From contig CAJIYP010000003.1 of the NCBI GenBank assembly GCA_905181705.1, positions 1 through 64,000 of the forward strand: 64,000 nucleotides of DNA, given 5' to 3'. The stretch's first letter is position 1; every line of letters begins with the position of its first letter. The position numbers were made by a program, and so were the translations under genes. Shown here one piece after another: positions 36,951-45,800 of this stretch. The notes beneath the pieces are model-generated. The model was not told the origin of the DNA. It did not search any database and worked only from the letters and a program-made list of their open reading frames with translations. This stretch comes from Cryomorphaceae bacterium BACL29 MAG-121220-bin8. GTDB taxonomy: Bacteria; Bacteroidota; Bacteroidia; Flavobacteriales; Flavobacteriaceae.

Positions 36951-37320
36951 CTAGAATCATGGCAGCTGTAGTCACTTGAGTTTGGTCTCCTACTGTTGAT
37001 TCTATACTTCTACTTTTAAAACTATTTAATTCAAATGTGGCAAAACCTAAATTTTGATACATTGTTAGATATTCGTAGTGATGATTTTTCCAGCCTAAAC
37101 TGCCCGCAACTCCAAGAACCAAAGGATATTTTTTATCGGGATTTAAAGAATCATATGGAATAACTAGTTCACCATAAACCTCTTGTTTTTCTTGATTTTC
37201 TAAATCAATAATGACATCATGAAAAGAAAAAGGATTAGCACTTTGAAAAGTAATCTTCTCAACTAAGTTTTGACTATTTAAACCTAAAGAGATAAATAAC
37301 ATGAATATAATTATTTTCAT
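36895..37320 (-). CDS. Alpha/beta hydrolase (dienelactone hydrolase-like), N-terminal part (frameshifted)
   Basis: 141 residues. Signal peptide 'MKIIIFMLFISLGLNSQ', then 'VYGELVIPYDSLNPDKKYPLVL' and 'GVAGSLGWKNHHYEY', the oxyanion-hole segment typical of secreted dienelactone hydrolase-type esterases. The frame ends 'ALGNIIRSSQYYKK'; the rest is at 36363-36950. Together they would make about 320 residues. It may act as an esterase on plant or algal side groups, but no substrate is evident. It lies 10 bp downstream of the SDR gene, likely in one operon with it and the KdgF-like cupin gene. Confidence 0.82.
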   Translation of the reverse strand: MKIIIFMLFISLGLNSQNLVEKITFQSANPFSFHDVIIDLENQEKQEVYGELVIPYDSLNPDKKYPLVLGVAGSLGWKNHHYEYLTMYQNLGFATFELNSFKSRSIESTVGDQTQVTTAAMILDAYRALGNIIRSSQYYKK

Positions 37321-37330
37321 AGATTAATTT

Positions 37331-38116
37331 TTATAACGATTTTATAAGACCTCCATCAATTGGTATGTTAGCTCCATTAATATAGGCAGCATTTTCGGAA
37401 GCTAAAAAAGTTACTAAATATGAAAACTCTTTTGGGTCTCCTATTCTTTTTAACGGTACTAGTTCTTTCATAGCATTGTAAACCTCATTTACACCAATAT
37501 TTAATTTTTTTGCTTTATCAGAGTTAAGTTCATTAATTCGTTCTGTATTAAAATATCCAGTTAGAATATTATTTACGGTTATATTATATCCACCTAAGTC
37601 GTTTGAAAGAGTTTTTCCCCAAGTTGTAACAGCAGATCTAATAGAATTGGATAGGGCCAAATAACTTAAAGGCTCTTTAACTGACATTGAAGCCATATTA
37701 ATAATTCTTCCCCATTTCTTTTTTTTCATATTTTCTAAAGCAATCATGGTAGTGAATACTACACTTTTGAATAATAAATCAAATGATTTTTGATAATCCT
37801 CGATAGAAACATTCATAACATCACCTCCTTTAGGTCCTTGAGTGTTATTGATCAAAATATCTATTGAGTTAGTATCTAAATATTCTTTTATTATTTTTTG
37901 ATATTCTTCAAAATTATTATAGTCAACCACTAAGTAATCATGATTAAGTCCTGTTTTGTCTCTTAAATCATCAACAGTTTTAATTAGTCTTTTTTCGTTA
38001 CTAGAAACTAAGGTGACAGAAGCTCCTGAATTGGCTAATTGATAAGCCACCGCATTTCCCAAACCTTTGCTGCTTCCTCCAACAAGGGCTTTTTTTGATT
38101 TTAAAGATATATTCAT
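37331..38116 (-). CDS. SDR family oxidoreductase lacking the usual YxxxK
   Basis: 261 residues, classical SDR size. The NAD(P) loop is 'GGSSKGLGNAVAYQL', followed by 'DILINNTQGPKGG' (NNAG-like) and 'RIINMASMSVKEP' with the catalytic Ser region. Where YxxxK should be, the sequence reads 'LALSNSIRSAVTTWGKTL', so the Tyr and Lys are replaced by Leu and Asn. This is a known atypical SDR subgroup whose reactions are mostly unclear. The C-terminus 'GANIPIDGGLIKSL' is normal. It overlaps the cupin gene by ATGA. Given KdgF-like next to it, a role on a uronate keto-sugar is possible. Confidence 0.85.
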   Translation of the reverse strand: MNISLKSKKALVGGSSKGLGNAVAYQLANSGASVTLVSSNEKRLIKTVDDLRDKTGLNHDYLVVDYNNFEEYQKIIKEYLDTNSIDILINNTQGPKGGDVMNVSIEDYQKSFDLLFKSVVFTTMIALENMKKKKWGRIINMASMSVKEPLSYLALSNSIRSAVTTWGKTLSNDLGGYNITVNNILTGYFNTERINELNSDKAKKLNIGVNEVYNAMKELVPLKRIGDPKEFSYLVTFLASENAAYINGANIPIDGGLIKSL

Positions 38117-38424
38117 CTATATTCTTCTCTAACTGGACTAAAAACATCCATTAATTTACAATTAGTTAAAGCTTTTCCTGAGTGAGGAATATTGGAGGGA
38201 ATTACAACGACATCTCCGTTTGAATATTTTTTAGTTTTCCTATCTAAAGTAAACTCAAACTCTCCCTCAACTACATGCATTATTTGTTCGTGTATATGAT
38301 TATGTTTTTCTACTACTGAACCTTTTTTAACATCCCAAAAGACCCAACTAATTTTATCTCCATGAACAAACTTTCCTTTTAAACCAGGAAAAATTTCTTT
38401 TTCTTTTATTTCTGCTAAATTCAT
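38113..38424 (-). CDS. kdgF: KdgF-like cupin (unsaturated uronate to keto-uronate conversion)
   Basis: 103 residues, a single cupin. Metal-binding motifs: 'VVEKHNHIHEQIMHVVEGEF' (HxHxHEQ..E) and 'VVIPSNIPHSGKA' (second-motif His). The end 'KLMDVFSPVREEYR' is characteristic of the KdgF group, which helps convert 4,5-unsaturated monouronates from alginate or pectin to linear keto-uronates. It is translationally coupled to the SDR gene (ATGA). Within the window the later steps, KdgK and KdgA, are at 4347-6009. Another small cupin role cannot be excluded. Confidence 0.7.
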   Translation of the reverse strand: MNLAEIKEKEIFPGLKGKFVHGDKISWVFWDVKKGSVVEKHNHIHEQIMHVVEGEFEFTLDRKTKKYSNGDVVVIPSNIPHSGKALTNCKLMDVFSPVREEYR

Positions 38425-38492
38425 ATAAACTTTATTTACTCTAAGTTATATAAATAATTTTCAAAACCAGTTATGAAACATACTTATAAGAA

Positions 38493-38507
38493 TTTTATAT
38501 ATTTAAG
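38493..38507 (+). promoter_or_regulatory. Shared upstream box TTTTATATATTTAAG
   Basis: It lies about 20 bp upstream of the 38528 gene. A very similar box stands before the secreted genes at 31737 (complement 31764-31778) and 41382 (near 41408-41425). TATATTTA resembles the -7 box TAnnTTTG, so this could be a promoter variant shared by this gene set. Confidence 0.35.
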
Positions 38508-38527
38508 ACTAATTAAAAAAATTTAAA

Positions 38528-39310
38528 ATGAAAAAATTATTATTATTATTTTCAATTACTATTCTTTTTAGTAGTTGTAACACAAACCCAGAGTTTGCTA
38601 AGAATTTAGCAACTGCTCAAAAATTCTTCGATTTACACGGAGAAGAAGATATCGATGCTCAATTAGCTCTTGTTAATAAAGACATTGAACTAAACACTTC
38701 GATGTATGGTTCTGAAACTGTAGGTTACGATCAATATGTAACTATGTTAGAAGGTTACCATGCTGCTTTTGACAACATTAAATATACCGCCAACAACTGG
38801 CTTCCAGGGACTGGTCCTGAGGGTAATTTGGATGGAAGTGTTAGAACTTATGGAACATGGACAGGAACAAATATTTCAACCGGAAAAGAATTAAATCTTA
38901 AAGGTTACTGGTATATGAATTTTGATACAGATGGTAAGATTATTGCTCAGGGAGATTTCTTTGATTTTGGAGGAATGTATGATGCTGTTTATCCCAAAAC
39001 TAAAATATTTGCTAAAATTGATGTTAAAAAAGGAAAAGCTCAAGAAATGTTAGACGTTTTAAATAGCGAAAATGGTTTACCAGCAACTAGAGCTTATGAT
39101 GGTTGTAATTCTGCTGAAATGATTTATAATAAAGAAACAAACTCAGTTTGGGTTATTTCTGACTGGGTAAGTAACGACCATTACTTAACTTACTTAGATT
39201 GGAGAATGAATGAAGATGATTTTGTACCTAAAAAAATGATTCCTTTAATGTTGGGAGGAGAAAAAGGTTTATCAATTGCTCATACCAATAGCAACTACAC
39301 TATTTTCTAA
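38528..39310 (+). CDS. Lipoprotein with SnoaL-like and ABM-like domains
   Basis: 260 residues with a lipobox ('ILFSSCNTNPE'). The first half (about 25-150) is SnoaL/NTF2-like: 'AQKFFDLHGEEDIDAQLALV' and 'GYWYMNFDTDGKIIAQGDFFD'. The second half (about 158-240) looks like an antibiotic-biosynthesis-monooxygenase-type barrel: 'IFAKIDVKKGKAQEMLDVL' and 'SVWVISDWVSNDHYLTYLDW'. It is a fusion of two small cone/barrel folds often used for small hydrophobic ligands. Codons appear more biased than neighbours, which could point to high expression. A terminator follows. Function unknown. Confidence 0.65.
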   Translation: MKKLLLLFSITILFSSCNTNPEFAKNLATAQKFFDLHGEEDIDAQLALVNKDIELNTSMYGSETVGYDQYVTMLEGYHAAFDNIKYTANNWLPGTGPEGNLDGSVRTYGTWTGTNISTGKELNLKGYWYMNFDTDGKIIAQGDFFDFGGMYDAVYPKTKIFAKIDVKKGKAQEMLDVLNSENGLPATRAYDGCNSAEMIYNKETNSVWVISDWVSNDHYLTYLDWRMNEDDFVPKKMIPLMLGGEKGLSIAHTNSNYTIF

Positions 39311-39332
39311 AAAATTGATATTTATTATTAAC

Positions 39333-39368
39333 AAAAAAAAGGGTTGAAACAATTTCAACCCTTTTTTT
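39333..39368. terminator. Bidirectional intrinsic terminator
   Basis: AAAAAAAGGGTTGAAA-caa-TTTCAACCCTTTTTTT, a long perfect stem with T/A tails on both sides, between convergent genes ending at 39310 and 39371. Confidence 0.95.
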
Positions 39369-39370
39369 GT

Positions 39371-40603
39371 TTAGTTAAGGTAAACCGCTTGTTTAAATTT
39401 TTTCTTTATTGAAAAGTCAAATTCAATGGCTCTCGACATAAATAAGCCATAAGTTTTATTTTGAGGATCTATCCAAAAATGGGTATTGTGATAACCGGAC
39501 CAACCATAAGTACCTTTTCCAGCGCCTGAACCATCAATTTCAGGGTTTTCAGAAACCACAAAAGTAAATCCCATATAATTACCCTCATAATCTGGAAATG
39601 CATTAGGCTCATTTGGATCAGGGTATCCATTTGTATATTTATCAGTCATGATTTTTATACTTTTTTTTGAAATAATTTGTTGGTTATTATAAAGTCCATT
39701 ATTAACAAGCATTTCACAAAATTTAGAAAAATCACTCATTGTGGATACCAAACCTTCTCCTCCAAAATGTGCTTTATTTTTTTCATCATAAGAGTATCCA
39801 TCTAATGCAGCGGTATACCCATCCAAATTATAATCTGTTTGATTAAATGCAGATTTTGATTTAATATTTACTCTTAAGGGTTGAAACCTTGTTCTTTCTT
39901 CCACTGTTAAATGAAATTTAGTATCATTCATTCCAAGTTGATCAAAGATATTTTCTTTCAAAAATTCATAAAAGCTTTGATTTGAAATTACCTCAATTAA
40001 TCTTCCTAGTAAAGCTTGATTTAATCCATAAGCATACATTGATCCAGGTTCAAAATCTAAAGCTTGATTGGCCACAGCCTTTGAAAAATCGTCTAGATTA
40101 TTAAACCTACTTGTATTAATGAAATCTGGATACAGGTCGGTATGAGTACTTGCTAACCAATTAGCACCATTTTTAGCATAATATGTAAAACCAGACCTAT
40201 GAGTTAACAGATCTATCACCTTAATTTTATTTTCACAAGGATAAACCCCGTCAGGTCCTTTACAATTCATATTTTTAAATTCTGGTAAATATTTAGAAAG
40301 TTGATCGTTCAAATCAAACATTTCTCTATCTAACAATATCATCATAGCAACTGTCGTAACTGTTTTGGACATGGAATGAATAGCAAAAATCGTATTTTCA
40401 GTTATGTCTGCATCTCCAACAGCACCAGAGTTAACTATTTCATTATAAATAATTTTACCGTCTTTATAAACCATCGCAGTGTTAGAGCCAGTAACACCAT
40501 TTTCAACTAGATTTTTTTGAAAATCTAAAATTGGATTTTCAGATTTAACTTCAGAGTTACAACTGAAAAAAACCAAAGAAATAAAAATTATTATTTTTTT
40601 CAT
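39371..40603 (-). CDS. Serine hydrolase lipoprotein (beta-lactamase class C-like)
   Basis: 410 residues with a lipobox ('LVFFSCNSE'). The SxxK nucleophile motif is 'IHSMSKTVTTVAMM', the Tyr motif is 'SMYAYGLNQALLGR' (YxxN-like), 'DLLTHRSGF' is the family loop, and 'WSGYHNTHFW' replaces the KTG motif. These match family S12-related esterases and DD-peptidase-like enzymes rather than true beta-lactamases. It likely cleaves an ester or peptide at the cell surface. It stands alone between a terminator and an upstream gap. Confidence 0.9.
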   Translation of the reverse strand: MKKIIIFISLVFFSCNSEVKSENPILDFQKNLVENGVTGSNTAMVYKDGKIIYNEIVNSGAVGDADITENTIFAIHSMSKTVTTVAMMILLDREMFDLNDQLSKYLPEFKNMNCKGPDGVYPCENKIKVIDLLTHRSGFTYYAKNGANWLASTHTDLYPDFINTSRFNNLDDFSKAVANQALDFEPGSMYAYGLNQALLGRLIEVISNQSFYEFLKENIFDQLGMNDTKFHLTVEERTRFQPLRVNIKSKSAFNQTDYNLDGYTAALDGYSYDEKNKAHFGGEGLVSTMSDFSKFCEMLVNNGLYNNQQIISKKSIKIMTDKYTNGYPDPNEPNAFPDYEGNYMGFTFVVSENPEIDGSGAGKGTYGWSGYHNTHFWIDPQNKTYGLFMSRAIEFDFSIKKKFKQAVYLN

Positions 40604-40692
40604 ATTTATTTATTTAAGTGAATAATTTTAATTAGAATTGAGATAACAAAAAGGGGATAAATAATTAACCTTTTTTTAATTAAATGGTTTTA

Positions 40693-41382
40693 TTATTGGT
40701 ATCTCTTTAATACTTCAATCATAAAGTCGTGAACATTTTCAACTTTTCCCCTGTTTTCAAAATATTGATTCATAGCCTTGGAATAATTTTTTTCAAGATT
40801 ATCAAGCATACTTAAATGACCATTTGTGTCTTTTTCTCCGATAACAACCCAATGAGTAGCCCCGTTAGGTCTGTTGATATCATAAGTGCCATAACCAACA
40901 ACTCTTCCTTCAAAAACATCTGATGCATCTTCAACAATTTTATCATGAGCCTTTTTAAATGCAACAGGATCCTCTGGCTTGATATCCCATAAATGTCCAT
41001 AAGGAAATTTACTAACGTCCCCATCTTTCCAACTTAAAAATCTACCAGAATTATGTTTTCCCCAAGTCTCTACATAATTATTCATTTCGGCCCAGAAAGC
41101 ATCATTTTTAAATTTGATTTCTTCTCCTTCAACACCACCATTTCCTAACTCCCAAACCCAAACAAATCTATGAGTATTTCCGTTTTCTCTTCCTTGCCAA
41201 AGTCTTTCAAGGAAAATTCCGCCTGACTTAAATTTTGCATCAGCATAATGTTTTTCATATAACTCAGCTATATCATTTTGAGAATTTTCATGAGCTTTAA
41301 AATGTACAGTTGTAAATGCCATTTGTTGAGATGACAAACTAAAAGAAATAAAGGTAAACAGTGTAAATAATAATTTTTTCAT
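40693..41382 (-). CDS. Secreted protein of unknown function, ABM-like layout
   Basis: 229 residues with a signal peptide ending 'SLSSQQM'. The mature part starts 'AFTTVHFKAHENSQNDIAEL' and has a possible second half from 'VGYGTYDINRPNGATHWVVI', giving two alpha+beta halves like the 30982 protein. Trp is frequent ('RFVWVWELGNGG'). No catalytic motif. The upstream sequence resembles that of the 31737 and 38528 genes. Function not recognised. Confidence 0.55.
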   Translation of the reverse strand: MKKLLFTLFTFISFSLSSQQMAFTTVHFKAHENSQNDIAELYEKHYADAKFKSGGIFLERLWQGRENGNTHRFVWVWELGNGGVEGEEIKFKNDAFWAEMNNYVETWGKHNSGRFLSWKDGDVSKFPYGHLWDIKPEDPVAFKKAHDKIVEDASDVFEGRVVGYGTYDINRPNGATHWVVIGEKDTNGHLSMLDNLEKNYSKAMNQYFENRGKVENVHDFMIEVLKRYQ

Positions 41383-41492
41383 TTTTAATATATTTTGTGA
41401 TTAATAGCTATAAATATAATAAAATTCTTTTAGGGATGTTTTATTAGATAAATCATATAAGCAATAAAAAAGATGTGTTAAAAGCTAACTAA

Positions 41493-41521
41493 TTGAAAAC
41501 CAGATAATTTTCATATATTTG
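41493..41521 (+). promoter_or_regulatory. Near-consensus flavobacterial promoter of the nonapeptide-repeat gene
   Basis: TTG (41493-41495), 18 bases, TATATTTG (41514-41521): a full match to the TTG-N17-20-TAnnTTTG pattern. Expected transcription start is near 41527, giving a leader of about 67 bases. Confidence 0.75.
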
Positions 41522-41566
41522 AATCACTAACTGTAGTGGTTAGGATTTACAACTTGTTTAAGTTGT
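41522..41566 (+). promoter_or_regulatory. Two consecutive hairpins in the 5' leader
   Basis: Hairpin 1: AATC-a-CTAAC (41522-41531), loop tgtagtg, GTTAG-GATT (41539-41547). Hairpin 2: ACAACTT-gttt-AAGTTGT (41549-41566). The first begins at or beside the predicted transcription start, so it would cap the mRNA 5' end, and 27 unpaired bases remain before the ATG. This may stabilise the mRNA or be a regulatory RNA. The role is inferred. Confidence 0.55.
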
Positions 41567-41593
41567 TTGGGAAGTAATTAAATACAAATAATT

Positions 41594-42820
41594 ATGAGTA
41601 AACACACGAACAAAGTCCACGGTAAATTAAATTTCTTAATTGTGGCGGTTGTATTAGTAATAGGTGCAGTAGCATTCTTACTAATTCAATCAGAAACGAT
41701 TGATTTTAATCCTTCAGACCTTTCAGGTTCAGGGAATAAAGCAATCAAAGGCGGTAAAAAAGCCGTTAAATATGACAACAGAAATGAAGTCGTAGTTAAT
41801 CTTGACGGTGAAGAAGCACAAGAACTTCTTAACAATCAAGATTTTCAAAAGATGATCGCAAATCCAGAATTTGCAAAATTAATGTCATCACCTGAGTTTC
41901 AAAACATGGTAGCATCACCTGAGTTTAGAATGATGGCTGCTTCTCCAGATTTTGGGAAAATGATGGCCTCTCCTGAGTTTAGAATGATGGCTGCGTCTCC
42001 AGATTTTGGAAAGATGATGGCGGCTCCTGAATTTGGAAAAATGATGGCTGCTCCAGATTTTGGAAAAATGATGGCTTCACCTAAATTTGGAAAATTGGCT
42101 CTTTCAGCTGATTTTGGGAAAATGTTAGCTGCACCTGAATTTAAAATGTTAGCCCTTTCTCCTGACTTTGGAAAAATGTTAGCTGCACCAGAATTTAGAA
42201 TGCTGGCTCTTTCTCCTGACTTTGGAAAAATGTTAGCTGCACCTGAATTTAGAATGATGGCTGCATCTCCAGATTTTGGAAAAATGTTGGTTGGACCTGA
42301 ATTTGGAAAGTTAGCTATGTCAGCAGACTTTGGAAAAATGTTAGCTACACCTGAATTTAGAATGCTAGCTCTTTCTCCTGACTTTGGAAAAATGTTAGCT
42401 GCACCTGAATTTAGAATGATGGCTGCATCTCCAGATTTTGGAAAAATGCTTGCATCTCCTGAATTTGGAAAAATGATGGCTGCTCCAGATTTTGGAAAAA
42501 TGATGGCCTCTCCGGAATTTGGAAAATTGGCTCTTTCAGCTGATTTTGGGAAAATGTTAGCTGCACCTGAATTTAAAATGCTAGCTCTTTCTCCTGACTT
42601 TGGAAAAATGATGGCTGCACCAGAATTTAGAATGCTGGCTCTTTCTTCTGATTTTGGAAAAATGCTAGCGTCACCAATTTTTGGAAAAATGATGTCTTCC
42701 TCTGATTTTGGAAAAATGATGGCTTCACCTGAATTTCAAAAATTATCAATTTCTGGTGATTTTGGAAAGATGTTAGCTTCTCCTGATTTTGGAAAAGCTG
42801 CTGGATTTGGTGAATTTTAA
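41594..42820 (+). CDS. Membrane-anchored protein of 36 nonapeptide repeats
   Basis: 408 residues. Residues 1-12 are basic, 13-31 form one transmembrane segment ('FLIVAVVLVIGAVAFLLI'), so the rest should be periplasmic or outside by the positive-inside rule. Residues 32-79 are a charged linker. Residues 80-403 are exactly 36 repeats of nine residues, with consensus [A/L]-[S/A]-P-[D/E]-F-G/R-K/M-M/L-x, mostly alternating 'SPDFGKML' and 'APEFRMLA'; the end is 'GFGEF'. No family is recognised. The Met-rich [SN]PEF..MM units slightly recall STI1/ubiquilin motifs that hold hydrophobic peptides, which is only a resemblance. The strong promoter and terminator make it a separate transcript, likely highly expressed. 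Confidence 0.85.
   Translation: MSKHTNKVHGKLNFLIVAVVLVIGAVAFLLIQSETIDFNPSDLSGSGNKAIKGGKKAVKYDNRNEVVVNLDGEEAQELLNNQDFQKMIANPEFAKLMSSPEFQNMVASPEFRMMAASPDFGKMMASPEFRMMAASPDFGKMMAAPEFGKMMAAPDFGKMMASPKFGKLALSADFGKMLAAPEFKMLALSPDFGKMLAAPEFRMLALSPDFGKMLAAPEFRMMAASPDFGKMLVGPEFGKLAMSADFGKMLATPEFRMLALSPDFGKMLAAPEFRMMAASPDFGKMLASPEFGKMMAAPDFGKMMASPEFGKLALSADFGKMLAAPEFKMLALSPDFGKMMAAPEFRMLALSSDFGKMLASPIFGKMMSSSDFGKMMASPEFQKLSISGDFGKMLASPDFGKAAGFGEF
41831..42802 (+). repeat. Tandem 27-bp repeat array coding 36 nonapeptides
   Basis: 36 units of 27 bp without a single length change. Higher order is visible: units pair as 54 bp (PEF/PDF), and units 8-15 recur as units 24-31, 432 bp downstream, with a shared block of about 57 identical bases. 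This implies growth by unequal crossing-over while the frame and 9-residue period were kept. Confidence 0.95.
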
Positions 42821-42840
42821 AAATATATTATTTAATAGAA

Positions 42841-42875
42841 AAAAAGGAGAAAAATTATTTTCTCCTTTTTTTTTT
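42841..42875 (+). terminator. Strong intrinsic terminator
   Basis: A run, GGAGAAAA-atta-TTTTCTCC and ten T. It closes the repeat-protein transcript 20 bp after the stop; the next gene starts 25 bp further on, so it needs its own promoter or read-through. Confidence 0.93.
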
Positions 42876-42899
42876 GAACAAAAACCCATAAATTCCAAT

Positions 42900-45800
42900 A
42901 TGATAAAAAAAATTAGTTTATTAATATTTATATCCTTTTCAATTAACCTTACTTTTTCACAGTTTAAAAAAAAAGAAACAAAAGATTTTAATATTATTAG
43001 CGTTGATCCACAATTTGATTATGTATTAAATCATGCTATTAGATGTACTCACAACGCTTTAGATTTTCATAGAAATTTATTTGATTACAATCCAAGAGAA
43101 AAAATATTTGTAATGTTTCAAGATTTTGGAGATTATGGAAATGGTGGAGCTACATCTCTTCCCAAAAATTTTATTTCTACATGCATTGCACCGATGAATT
43201 ATTCTTTTGAGTCTAGTGTGGCAGGTGAAAGAGTTTTCTCAATAATGAATCATGAACTTGTACATATAGCCGCATTAGATAATGCCACTAAAAGTGACAT
43301 CTTATATCAAAAACTATTTAATGGCAAAGTTAGGAGTTCTAACGATCATCCTATATCGATGTTCTACAGTTACCTCACTAATCCAAGATATTATTCACCT
43401 AGATGGTTACATGAAGGCATTGCTGTTTTTGTTGAAACATGGATGGACGGAGGAAAAGGAAATGCTCTTGGTAATTACGATGAGATGTTTTTTAGAACGA
43501 GAGTTTTAGAAAATAGCAGAATATATTCGCCTTTAGGGTTAGCCTCTGCAGGCACATCAGCAGATTTCATGTCTAAAGCAAATTATTACTATTATGGAAC
43601 TAGATTTGTTAGTTACCTAGCTTACCAATATGGACCCGATAAACTTATAAATTGGATTAAAAGAAATGAAGGAAGTAAAAGAGGGTTTGCCGCTAGTTTT
43701 AAACAGATTTTTGACATACCTATTTTAGATTCATGGAATAATTGGATTGAATTCGAAAAAGAGTTTCAAAAAAAGAATATTGATAATTTAAACAAAACTG
43801 CAACTAATAGAGAAGAATTAATTTCCGATAAAGCATTGGGGGGTGTTTCTCATGCTTATCTCGATAAAAAAAGAAATAAAATATATGTTGCTGTAAATTA
43901 CCCTGGTAAAATTCCACACTTGGCAGAACTAGATGTTGAAACTGGAGAGATTAAAAGACTTCACGATGTAAAAGGACCCACTCTTTTTAATGTAACATCA
44001 TTAATTTATGATAAAAATAATGATTTATTATTTTATACAACTGATAATGATAGTAAGAGAGATTTAAATTCATATAACTTAAAAACTGGTAAATCAAAAT
44101 TACTTTACAAAGACTCAAGAATTGGTGATTTAGCATTTAACAAATTGGATGAGTCTATTTGGGGGGTAAGACATCTAAATGGTAAAAGCACACTAATTAA
44201 AATAAATAAAATAAATCCTGAAAATCCTGAAAAGTTGTATACTGATTGGGAACAAAAATACACTTTACCTTTTGGGCATGATATGTTTGATTTAGATATA
44301 TCCCCTGATGGTTTGAGTATGAGCGCATCAGTGACTGATTTGAATGGAAACCAATTTCTTAATATTTACGAACTAAATTCTTTCAATCCTTTTGAAAAAG
44401 AGAGTATTAAATTTAAAGAAGTATTTGAATTTGATGTGGCCTCTCCACAAAGTTTTAAATATTCCGAAGATGGAACGTTTTTATTAGGATCTTCCTATTA
44501 CTCTGGTGTAAGTAACATTTTTAAGGTTGACACGAAAACTTTAGATATAGAATTTTTAACAAATGCTGTTACCGGATACTTTAGACCTATTCCAATTGAC
44601 AAGGAAAAGATTTTCTCATTCAAATATACAAGTAATGGATTTATGCCAGTCTATGTTTTTTTAGAAAAAGATATAGATGTTTCCAACATAGAGTTTCTAG
44701 GAAATAAAACAGTTGAAAAATTTCCTAAACTTAGAGATTGGACTATAGATGTACCTAACATTTCTAATTTTGATGAAAGTAATAAAATTGAAACCAAAGA
44801 AAGTGTTTACATTCCAAAAAAAGAAGTTAAATTAAATTACTCGTATCCAATTGTTGTGGGATATAAGAACAAGGTTGGAATTGGTTATAAGTTCAAATAT
44901 CAAGATCCTTTAGGACTCAAGGCATTAGATTTATCCTTTTCCTATACTCCAAATGATTGGAAAAACACCATGGACAGTTCTACAAGTGATATTGAAAAAG
45001 AAGAAGAATTTCATGCTTCTATAAACTATTCTTCTTCAGTACTTACTGGTGGTAAATATAATTTTTATGCGTCTTATAACAATGCGGATTTTTATGACTT
45101 ATTTGGACCTACAAAAAGATCTAGAAAAGGATTAAATTTTGGAGTTGATTACAATAGGTCTATTATTTATGATCCACCAAGAAATTTTGATCTGAATTTA
45201 GGTCTTAGCGGATATTACGGCTTAAATCAATCGCCAGAATTTCAACAAATTAATTTTGATAACAAAGATTTTAATACTGATCTATTTTACAACTTATATA
45301 CCTCCTTTTCTTATAAAAGCTTAAAGGGATCTGTTGGGGCAGTAGATGCTGAAAAAGGAATTAAATCTAATCTTACTTTGTCCACAGCAATGACAGAAGG
45401 AAACTTGTTTCCAAAAATCAACGGAAATCTAGACTTTGGAATACAATTACCAATAGACCACACTTCCTTATGGCTAAGAAATTCTTTTGGTAATTCTTTT
45501 GCAAAAAAAGTTAATCCATTTACAAGGTTTGGTTTTGCATCCTTTGGAAATAATTATATTGACAATGCCTCTTCAAAAATGTATAGAGGATCTTTTTCTT
45601 TCGCTGGGTTGAGTTACGACTCTGAGAAAAGTATTATTGCAAAAAGTTTTTACAAAACCACTTTAGAGTTGCTTTTACCAGCCATAAGATATAGAAAGTT
45701 AGGTTTTTTCAATCTATTTGCAACTTACTCCCACCCTACTATTTTTGCAGGAAGTTTATTTACAAAAAACTATGAAGAATTTGAGGGTAAATTAATAGAT

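Noticed and set aside
39371-40603. Antibiotic-resistance beta-lactamase
   Set aside because: SxxK is present, but the KTG region is replaced and the loops match S12-type esterases and peptidases.
41831-42802. 27-bp periodic repeats as a possible CRISPR array
   Set aside because: The repeats are contiguous, keep one reading frame, vary by codon and lack unique spacers; they code for the nonapeptides.
42789-42899. 37-residue N-terminal extension of the 42900 gene
   Set aside because: It covers the terminator and the end of the upstream gene; the signal peptide starts at Met 38.
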